Shown: positions 16,060 to 20,883 of the stretch, one piece after another
Numbering within the stretch: position 1 is the first letter of the stretch
Layout of the letters: each line of letters opens with the position of its first letter
Origin: CAZIWX01 sp964543125
GTDB taxonomy: Bacteria; Fidelibacterota; UBA8477
Length of the DNA stretch: 20,883 bases
Assembly: GCA_964543125.1 (NCBI GenBank)
Contig: CAZIWX010000042.1
Span: 1 to 20,883, forward strand
Reading direction: 5' to 3'
Position numbers and translations under genes: made by a program
Notes under the pieces: model-generated
What the model saw: only the letters and a program-made list of their open reading frames with translations
Told to the model about the DNA's origin: nothing
Databases searched by the model: none

Positions 16060-17175
16060 ATGAGCGCTGTTACAATTGTTCCGGTTAAGTCCCGGCGTGA
16101 TATACGCCGATTCATTGATGTTCCCAGATTGATTTATGCAAATGATCCCAATTGGGTGCCCATTCTCGAGATGGAACAACGGTCCTGGTTCAAAGGCTCC
16201 CATGAGTTTTACAGCCATGGTGACGCCCAAGGATTTATTGCGCTGCGGGAGGGCGCGGCCGTGGGCCGCATCATGGCGATCCATGAAGAGATTCGCGCCC
16301 AAAACCACGGTGGCAAGCTGGGCGGGCTCGGTTTTTTCGAATCTCCCGCTGATCCGGCGGTTGCGAATGCTCTTTTGGATGCCGGCGAGGAATGGCTGCG
16401 AGCCCGTGGCCTATCCCGGGTACGTGGTCCCATCAGCCTGACTGAAAATGATCAGTATTGGGGTTTGTTGGTGGATAATTTTTCCCAACCCTATATCGGG
16501 ATGAATTATAACCCGCCTTATTATGAAAAATTCTGGACGGATCACGGTTATGCCGCCACCAAAGGTATGTATTCTTACAATTTACCGCTGGATGGCACAA
16601 CCCCTTCGCGGTTGATCCCGGTCGCCGAGCGCTTGAAACGAGCGGGACACGTCACGGTCAGAACCCTGGAAATGAAGCACATCAAGCGGGATGCGGAATT
16701 GCTGCGTCAGATCATCAACCGCGGGTTCATTGGTGTTGATGATCATATCGATGTACCTCCCGAAATGATCGATTCCATGGTCAAGCAGCTCAAACCCATT
16801 GTGGACCCGGATTTCATAATCATCGGATTTTACGATGGCGAACCGGCTTCATTTGTGCTCTGTCTGCCGGATTGGCATTTGGCTTTCAAGCATGTGAATG
16901 GAAAATCCGATCCTCTTAACCTGATCCGGCTCTTGCTATTTAAAAAGAAGATCAATCGTTTACGGGTATCCATTTTCGGAACCGTACCCGAACATCGCAA
17001 CAAAGGTCTGGAAGCGGCCATTTTTGCCTACGGTTACCAACTGGCAATCAAGAAGGGGATTCAGGCCGCGGAAGCTTCCTGGACCGCGGAAGACAATCGC
17101 CTGATGCGGGCTGGAATCGAAGCCGCCGGCGGCGTTCATTATAAAACTCACCGGTGGTATGAGCGGGATATCTAG
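16060..17175 (+). CDS. GNAT-like N-acyltransferase (YghO-type)
   Basis: 371 residues; ATG at 16060 preceded by AGAAGGTG at good spacing. The C-terminal third carries an acyl-CoA-binding-like GNAT pattern: VSIFGTVPEHRNKGLEAAIF followed by AEASWTAEDNRLMRAGIEAAGG near residues 305-360. The N-terminal part (FIDVPRLIYANDPNWVPIL) and the central GPISLTENDQYWGLL with GMNYNPPYYEKFWTDHGY resemble the large uncharacterised GNAT-fold proteins that include E. coli YghO. Substrate unknown. It is divergent from the TonB receptor gene and its stop lies only four bases from the end of a convergent small ORF. No terminator is visible between them. Confidence 0.75.
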   Translation: MSAVTIVPVKSRRDIRRFIDVPRLIYANDPNWVPILEMEQRSWFKGSHEFYSHGDAQGFIALREGAAVGRIMAIHEEIRAQNHGGKLGGLGFFESPADPAVANALLDAGEEWLRARGLSRVRGPISLTENDQYWGLLVDNFSQPYIGMNYNPPYYEKFWTDHGYAATKGMYSYNLPLDGTTPSRLIPVAERLKRAGHVTVRTLEMKHIKRDAELLRQIINRGFIGVDDHIDVPPEMIDSMVKQLKPIVDPDFIIIGFYDGEPASFVLCLPDWHLAFKHVNGKSDPLNLIRLLLFKKKINRLRVSIFGTVPEHRNKGLEAAIFAYGYQLAIKKGIQAAEASWTAEDNRLMRAGIEAAGGVHYKTHRWYERDI

Positions 17176-17179
17176 GCCC

Positions 17180-17359
17180 CTAAAATTCGCCGCTAAACAA
17201 CCCGGAGAAGTCAGCCAGCGCCGCTAAGCCGCGGCGATCCCGGCTTTTAGATTCACTCTCGATCTGCCAATCTTTTAAGCCGTCAAATAGCTGATAAGGT
17301 CCTAATGCAAGCATCACCGGGACATGATATCTTTCTGGTAAATTATCCGTCGCGGCCAT
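17180..17359 (-). CDS. Hypothetical 59-residue small ORF overlapping the nudix gene end
   Basis: Minus-strand ATG at 17359, stop TAG at 17182-17180, 59 residues: begins MAATDNLPERYHVPVMLALG, contains PYQLFDGLKDWQIESES and ends LADFSGLFSGEF. The ATG lies inside the last codons of the nudix gene (17-base overlap), as in translational coupling, although I see no good Shine-Dalgarno. The ORF fills exactly the gap between the nudix stop and the convergent acyltransferase stop, leaving four bases, and codon use looks like the neighbours. I do not recognise the family. It could be a real small acidic protein or chance; comparison with relatives would decide. Confidence 0.5.
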   Translation of the reverse strand: MAATDNLPERYHVPVMLALGPYQLFDGLKDWQIESESKSRDRRGLAALADFSGLFSGEF

Positions 17360-17849
17360 ACCAGCTTACACAATAATTCCGCAATTTTTTAGCCCGGTAA
17401 GTAAAAACCGCTGAAAAAATACCGGGTTCATCCAACCAGGGTAGAAAAATGCGGTCGCCTTCCCAGAGAGGAATATTTTCAATTTCTCCGGGTGTCAGCC
17501 AGGCCAGGTTACCTTCGGGTGGATTAGTCAAAAGTGTGCCGGACCAGTGTATTGCCTGGAATAGATACACGTACCAGTCATTTTCTCCATCAAATAACGG
17601 AAAAACGATGTGACCCCGCAATTCCGGCCGGGTAATAGTCAACCCGGATTCTTCCATAACCTCACGGACAGCACAGTCTTCCGGTGATTCACCCGGCTCG
17701 AATTTGCCGCCCAACCCATTCCATTTTCCCCGGTGATAGTCATTTTCTTTTTTTACACGGTGCAGCATCAGCGTTTTGTCGCCGTCCCGGATATAAACCA
17801 GGGTAGCGAGGATGGATTGGCGCAGTTTTCTTGTGTTAAAATTTGACAT
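17343..17849 (-). CDS. Nudix hydrolase, MutT/8-oxo-dGTPase-like
   Basis: 168 residues from the ATG at 17849 (MSNFNTRKLRQSILATL). The frame is open 40 codons further upstream, but that region contains homopolymer tracts and the marR terminator and encodes nothing family-like. The Nudix box is complete: GGKFEPGESPEDCAVREVMEESGL at about residues 44-67 (shown here only as the pattern GX5EX7REUXEEXGU). The preceding HRVKKENDYHRGKWNGLGG resembles the MTH1/MutT substrate region, pointing to sanitation of oxidised purine nucleotides, but other nucleotide substrates are possible. No Shine-Dalgarno is visible; TATCTT lies seven bases before the ATG, so the transcript may be leaderless. It ends overlapping a small ORF. 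Confidence 0.85.
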   Translation of the reverse strand: MSNFNTRKLRQSILATLVYIRDGDKTLMLHRVKKENDYHRGKWNGLGGKFEPGESPEDCAVREVMEESGLTITRPELRGHIVFPLFDGENDWYVYLFQAIHWSGTLLTNPPEGNLAWLTPGEIENIPLWEGDRIFLPWLDEPGIFSAVFTYRAKKLRNYCVSWYGRDG

Positions 17850-17951
17850 GGGACATAAGATAGCCTGTATCAATAACCAAACAAACCGTCGTAGCGCGAA
17901 TGGCTGCTTTCTTTCGCAAGGGGCAAAAAAAAGGGGGGTCAGGTTATTAGC

Positions 17952-17983
17952 TAAACAAAAAGGCGGCATTCAAACGCCGCCTT
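17952..17983 (-). terminator. Rho-independent terminator of the marR gene
   Basis: Minus strand: AAGGCGGC (17983-17976), 8-base loop, GCCGCCTT (17967-17960), running directly into TTTTTGTTT. It lies 70 bases after the MarR stop and about 100 bases before the nudix start, separating the two units. Confidence 0.85.
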
Positions 17984-18052
17984 CCTGCTTAGTCACCAGA
18001 TGCCAGGCTAAATAGCCCCCGCCTGACACCGGGTAAACCCTTTTAGGTCGGA

Positions 18053-18538
18053 TTACCGGCCGGTTCCCCCTAACGATTGGTATGGAAAATTCTTATCCAG
18101 CCAGGTTTGCACAATGCCGTGCATCAGCGAAATACCCCGGATGATCTCCCGCCGGTTATCGGCGTTAGTATAAGTTAACATTTCCGAGTGAATCTCGCTG
18201 TATTCATCAGCCAGCATCTGAACCACTCCACGACCTTTGGCTGTAAGACTGATATTGGAATACCGGCGATCTTCACTGGATTGAATCCGCTTCACCAGGC
18301 CATTCTCAACTAAACCATCGATGATCCGGGTCAACCGGCTGGCAGATAATTTCATGGACATTGCCAGATCATGCACGGAATAGACCGTGTCGTTTTCCAT
18401 GATCCGCAAACAGCGGAATTCCGCTACCTTCAGCCCATGTTCCCGGGCAAACATCTTTTCCTTGATTTCACAACAACGCAACAGATCGAATGTAAGATCG
18501 CTGACGGTAACTGCCTGCAGTCTGATTTCATTATCCAT
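18053..18538 (-). CDS. MarR-family transcriptional regulator
   Basis: 161 residues from the ATG at 18538 (MDNEIRLQAVTV). An in-frame ATG four codons upstream exists, but GGGGGTG lies in Shine-Dalgarno position for 18538. The winged-helix core is clear: VAEFRCLRIMEN, YSVHDLAMSMKLSASRLTRIIDGLVENGLVKRI (recognition helix, residues about 63-92) and the wing SSEDRRYSNISLTAKG. MarR proteins are dimeric regulators that usually lose DNA binding on ligand binding or oxidation. Two cysteines in a row (RCCEIKE, about residues 21-22) could be redox-active, but this is inference. Divergent from the flavin-reductase-like gene, with a palindrome over its predicted promoter, so it probably represses itself and perhaps that gene. 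Confidence 0.9.
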   Translation of the reverse strand: MDNEIRLQAVTVSDLTFDLLRCCEIKEKMFAREHGLKVAEFRCLRIMENDTVYSVHDLAMSMKLSASRLTRIIDGLVENGLVKRIQSSEDRRYSNISLTAKGRGVVQMLADEYSEIHSEMLTYTNADNRREIIRGISLMHGIVQTWLDKNFPYQSLGGTGR

Positions 18539-18571
18539 AGACACCCCCATGTACTAATAAATCCCCCGTAT

Positions 18572-18600
18572 ATTCAAACCGGTTACACTCGTTGAGTAAA
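18572..18600 (-). promoter_or_regulatory. Possible promoter of marR
   Basis: Minus strand: TTTACT (18600-18595), 17-base spacer, TTGAAT (18577-18572); each hexamer matches consensus at 4 of 6. Start point near 18565, leader about 27 bases. Confidence 0.35.
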
Positions 18601-18605
18601 ACCGG
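18579..18605. promoter_or_regulatory. 27-base imperfect palindrome, candidate MarR operator
   Basis: CCGGTT (18579-18584) mirrors AACCGG (18600-18605) and ACTC (18587-18590) mirrors GAGT (18594-18597) around a GTT centre; 10 of 12 pairs match. It spans the -35 and spacer of the predicted marR promoter in the intergenic region shared with the divergent flavin-reductase-like gene, the usual place for an autoregulatory MarR site. Confidence 0.5.
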
Positions 18606-18742
18606 CGTGTACCCCAATTGGCTTGGCTATCAACTTGCGAATGGCAGTTGTCCATCTTCATTAATACGTACCCCCTGCAATCTTTGCGCCAATTTTCCGA
18701 AAAAGCACTGAAAAAGCCGGTTTGGATTGCTAATTTAGCCCC

Positions 18743-19249
18743 ATGCAAAAACAAGTTTCATATAATATTGCAAAGCAGAACAAATTTCCGGAACCCGTCC
18801 ATATCAGCATTATCCGGGACCAGCACGGCAAGTATAATCCCATCTCCATGGCCTGGGCCATGTTTACCAGTATCGAACCGCCCATGGTGGCCATTTCAAT
18901 CGGACTGGAACGCTATTCGTACGAGGCCATTGAGCACAGCGGGGAATTCGTATTCGTATTGCCCTCGGAATCGATGGGCGAAGCGGTGCGATTCTTCGGA
19001 AGTACTTCCGGGCGTGATATTGACAAACTGAAGGAATCCGGGGTGGCGACCCAGCCGGCAACCCAGATTGATAATGTCTTATTATCCGGCGCCGTGGCGA
19101 ATTTTGAATGTGTCGTGAAGTCCAGGGTGCGTAGCGGCGACCACATGCTATACGCCGGCCTGATTGTGGCCAGCCATGTCAATACGGAACCGGTGAAACG
19201 GCTTTATTCGGTGGAACACCGGGTGTTTGGCGGGGTGCGGCCAGCTTAG
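18743..19249 (+). CDS. Flavin reductase-like, FMN-binding split-barrel protein
   Basis: 168 residues. The pattern PVHISIIRDQHGKYNPISMAW, followed by PPMVAISIGLERYSYEAIEHSGEFVFVLPSE, is typical of the flavin reductase-like domain (residues about 15-150), in which FMN is held at a dimer interface; related proteins reduce free flavin for two-component monooxygenases or have unknown oxidoreductase roles. No monooxygenase partner is nearby. The ATG at 18743 has no Shine-Dalgarno; CTGAAA (18708-18713), an 18-base spacer and TAATTT (18732-18737) lie just before it, suggesting a leaderless transcript. It is divergent from marR and probably under its control. Its stop is three bases from the convergent nucleoside phosphorylase stop. 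Confidence 0.8.
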   Translation: MQKQVSYNIAKQNKFPEPVHISIIRDQHGKYNPISMAWAMFTSIEPPMVAISIGLERYSYEAIEHSGEFVFVLPSESMGEAVRFFGSTSGRDIDKLKESGVATQPATQIDNVLLSGAVANFECVVKSRVRSGDHMLYAGLIVASHVNTEPVKRLYSVEHRVFGGVRPA

Positions 19250-19252
19250 CTG

Positions 19253-20557
19253 TCAGCCGATCCGCCGCCGGATCAGCCGGGGCGGTTCCACGGGTTCGGC
19301 GCCGATAGTGAAGACTTTCCCCAGTTGTGACCGAACGCTCTCCAACGCCGGTTTTTTGTTGGCGTGAATAGTGATCAGCGTGTCGCCGGCTCGAATTTTG
19401 TCTCCCAGACGGCGGTGGATCACGAAACCGGTGTCGGGATCAATGACATCGCTGGTCTGACGCCGTCCGGCGCCCAGTTCAATTCCTAAAAATCCCAGTT
19501 GCATCGTATTAATGGCCCGGAGATAACCGGAACGCTCCGCCTGGTAGTCCACCTTCAGTTTGGCTTGGGAATGAGATTCCGGCCTTTCCAGCACACCCGT
19601 ATCGCCGCCGTGGAGCCGGGCGGTGGTGATAAATTTTTCCAGGGCGGAACCATCGGCAATGACCGCGGCCTGCTTTTTACGGGCGTCGGCGCCGGAAAGC
19701 GGCGCATCGGCCATTTTCAGAATCTCCGCACCCAATGCAAAGGCTACCTCCAGCAAATCAGCCGGACCCTCTCCGCGCAGACACGCCAGCGATTCCGCGA
19801 CCTCCAGCCAGTTGCCGATATAACGGCCCAGGGGTTGATTCATGTCGGTAATGAGGGCGGTGGTTTTAATGCCGTAAAGCTGACCGATGGCCACCAGGCT
19901 TTCCGCCAGCGCTTTGGAATCCGCCAAGGTTTGCATAAAGGCGCCCGAGCCGGTTTTTACATCCAGGACCAGTCCCCGGATTCCCTCGGCGATTTTTTTG
20001 CTCATGATGCTGGCGGAAATCAGGGGAATGGAACGCACCGTAGCCGTCACATCCCGCAGTGCATAGAGCTTTTTATCGGCGGGACAAATGGTTTGCGTCT
20101 GACCAATGAGGCTGAGGCCGTTGGACAGCACCATGTCATGGAATTGTTCAATGGAAAGATTCACATTAAATCCCGGAATGGATTCCAGCTTGTCCAGGGT
20201 GCCGCCGGTGTGGCCCAATCCGCGGCCGGAGATCATGGGGATTTTGATGCCCAATGCCGCCAGTACCGGCGCCAGGATCAGCGAGACTTTATCACCCACA
20301 CCGCCGGTGGAGTGCTTATCGGCCACGAAACCGGCCGCAGTGGAAAAATCCAGCCGGCCGCCGGACTCCAGCATGACTTTAGTCAAAGCCAGCGTTTCCG
20401 CATTGGTCATGCCTTTTATAAATAGCGCCATGAGCAGCGCACTCATCTGGTAAGCGGGGATTTCGTCTTCGGTAAAGCCATTTATAAACCAGGCGATTTC
20501 GTCCGGTGTCAGTTCCAGTCCGTTGGATTTCTTTTCGATGATCTGGTAGGGTAACAT
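19253..20557 (-). CDS. deoA: Thymidine / pyrimidine-nucleoside phosphorylase
   Basis: 434 residues from the ATG at 20557 (MLPYQIIEKKSNGLELT), chosen over an open frame extending 18 codons further because it matches the family N-terminus and has AAGGAT upstream. Signature segments: KHSTGGVGDKVSL (81-93, phosphate binding), SGRGLGHTGGTLDKLESIPGF (family signature at 110-130), and ALRDVTATVRSIPLISASIMSKK giving the base-binding R168, S183 and K187. The enzyme splits (deoxy)thymidine or uridine with phosphate to base and (deoxy)ribose-1-phosphate. I cannot separate strict thymidine phosphorylase from the broader Pdp type by eye. No other deo gene is visible; its upstream region is the gene-free repeat segment. 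Confidence 0.93.
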   Translation of the reverse strand: MLPYQIIEKKSNGLELTPDEIAWFINGFTEDEIPAYQMSALLMALFIKGMTNAETLALTKVMLESGGRLDFSTAAGFVADKHSTGGVGDKVSLILAPVLAALGIKIPMISGRGLGHTGGTLDKLESIPGFNVNLSIEQFHDMVLSNGLSLIGQTQTICPADKKLYALRDVTATVRSIPLISASIMSKKIAEGIRGLVLDVKTGSGAFMQTLADSKALAESLVAIGQLYGIKTTALITDMNQPLGRYIGNWLEVAESLACLRGEGPADLLEVAFALGAEILKMADAPLSGADARKKQAAVIADGSALEKFITTARLHGGDTGVLERPESHSQAKLKVDYQAERSGYLRAINTMQLGFLGIELGAGRRQTSDVIDPDTGFVIHRRLGDKIRAGDTLITIHANKKPALESVRSQLGKVFTIGAEPVEPPRLIRRRIG

Positions 20558-20631
20558 ACGGGTTAATCCTTGTCTCTCAATTCCATCTGGGTGGGTAATG
20601 TAATACTGCAAATATCGGATTAATAGATTGA

Positions 20632-20696
20632 AACCACGGATTACACCGAGGGCACAGATATAGAGAAACCACGAATTTCACGAATTCACACGAATT
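20632..20696. repeat. Degenerate CACGAATT/CCACGGATT direct repeats
   Basis: CACGAATT occurs at 20670-20677, 20679-20686 and 20689-20696 (steps of 9 and 10 bases), preceded by the related CCACGGATTACACCGAGGGC at 20633-20652 and a diverged CACAGATATAGAGAAAC. The period is close to one helical turn. Similar-looking tracts recur between genes in many environmental bacterial genomes, from memory; origin and function are unclear. Confidence 0.7.
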
Positions 20697-20819
20697 AAAT
20701 AAAAAGGGAATGGTTAGTTCGACTAAAAAAAATCACACACTCTAATCCACTCCATCTGCCTGATCCGCGGCTAAACCCTCCCGGCGCAGCCGGCCTGCTT
20801 CGTTTTTACAGAAACAAAG

Positions 20820-20845
20820 TTACACTACCCGTTATGGCAGTGTAA
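20820..20845. repeat. Inverted repeat, operator or hairpin
   Basis: TTACACT (20820-20826) mirrors AGTGTAA (20839-20845) with a further CC/GG pair after one mismatch, leaving a short loop CGTTAT. On the plus strand it is followed by ATTCTTTTATG, so it could be a weak terminator, or it may be a regulator site for a gene beyond the window. Confidence 0.4.
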
Positions 20846-20883
20846 ATTCTTTTATGTAAAAAAGGTTCAGGGTTCTCAAATCC

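Larger units (their letters stand above)
20558..20883. other. Gene-free segment upstream of deoA
   Basis: I see no convincing coding sequence on either strand here. It holds a degenerate short-period repeat at 20632-20696, an inverted repeat at 20820-20845 and a GC-rich patch at 20780-20793. No promoter for deoA with good -35 and -10 boxes was found. Confidence 0.6.

Noticed and set aside
17923..17938. A8-G6 homopolymer tract as a phase-variable switch
   Set aside because: It lies in non-coding DNA between the marR terminator and the nudix start, not in a coding frame or promoter spacer that I can define.
17850..17969. Upstream extension of the nudix ORF
   Set aside because: It covers homopolymer tracts and reaches into the marR terminator; the residues do not resemble the family.
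19499..20425. 308-codon plus-strand ORF opposite deoA
   Set aside because: It is antisense to a clearly conserved enzyme and its translation shows no recognisable domain; a shadow of codon bias.
20632..20696. CRISPR array
   Set aside because: Repeat units of 8-10 bases without unique spacers are far too short, and no cas gene is present.
20780..20805. CCGGC-GCA-GCCGG stem followed after several bases by TTTTT as a plus-strand terminator
   Set aside because: No plus-strand gene leads into it and the T-run is separated from the stem by about nine bases.

Overview
The window is about 20.9 kb of densely packed bacterial chromosome with no mobile element, CRISPR array, rRNA or tRNA that I could recognise. 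Several features point to a diderm of the Fibrobacteres-Chlorobi-Bacteroidetes (FCB) superphylum or a neighbouring candidate phylum such as Calditrichota, KSB1 or Marinimicrobia: a TonB-dependent receptor with an N-terminal carboxypeptidase-regulatory-like domain, an SbsA-type Ig-like lipoprotein, an LpxH resembling the Bacteroidetes type, MlaE, DapF, and large secreted beta-propeller/beta-barrel proteins. I cannot place it more precisely. Unlike true Bacteroidetes, several genes have good Shine-Dalgarno sequences and -35/-10 boxes of TTGACA-17-TAxxxT type, so a housekeeping sigma70-like promoter grammar fits.

Layout. (1) 1-10082, minus strand, one long gene train read from right to left: a 1028-residue secreted metallopeptidase/beta-propeller/outer-membrane-barrel protein, mlaE-like permease, radA, tgt, sfsA, Ig-like lipoprotein, dapF and the 5' part of a mannose-1-phosphate guanylyltransferase. 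tgt-sfsA-lipoprotein-dapF are joined by 4-base stop/start overlaps. (2) 10241-10731: a single-gene transcription unit for a bacterial microcompartment (BMC-H) shell protein with near-consensus promoter, strong Shine-Dalgarno and its own terminator, but no other compartment gene in the window. (3) 10799-13599, plus strand: lpxH-like phosphatase, HEAT-repeat lipoprotein and a secreted coiled-coil/FxLYD-like protein, closed by hairpins at 13643-13725. (4) 13748-15931, minus: TonB-dependent receptor; divergent from it at 16060-17175 a GNAT-like acyltransferase. (5) 17180-18605, minus: MarR-family regulator, terminator, MutT-like Nudix hydrolase, and an overlapping 59-codon small ORF. (6) 18743-19249, plus: flavin-reductase-like protein divergent from marR. 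(7) 19253-20557, minus: thymidine/pyrimidine-nucleoside phosphorylase. (8) 20558-20883: gene-free, with a degenerate CACGAATT repeat and a palindrome.

Themes. Most genes serve envelope biogenesis (lipid A, lipid transport, outer-membrane proteins, lipoproteins, peptidoglycan precursor, nucleotide sugar) or housekeeping (RadA, queuosine, MutT-like sanitation, nucleoside salvage). The most notable items are the isolated BMC-H shell gene with its own regulatory region, the peptidase-propeller-barrel fusion, the small ORF packed between nudix and the acyltransferase, and palindromes lying on or near three predicted promoters. I did not find a clear new defence or biosynthetic system; the orphan shell protein unit is the best candidate for unexplained biology.
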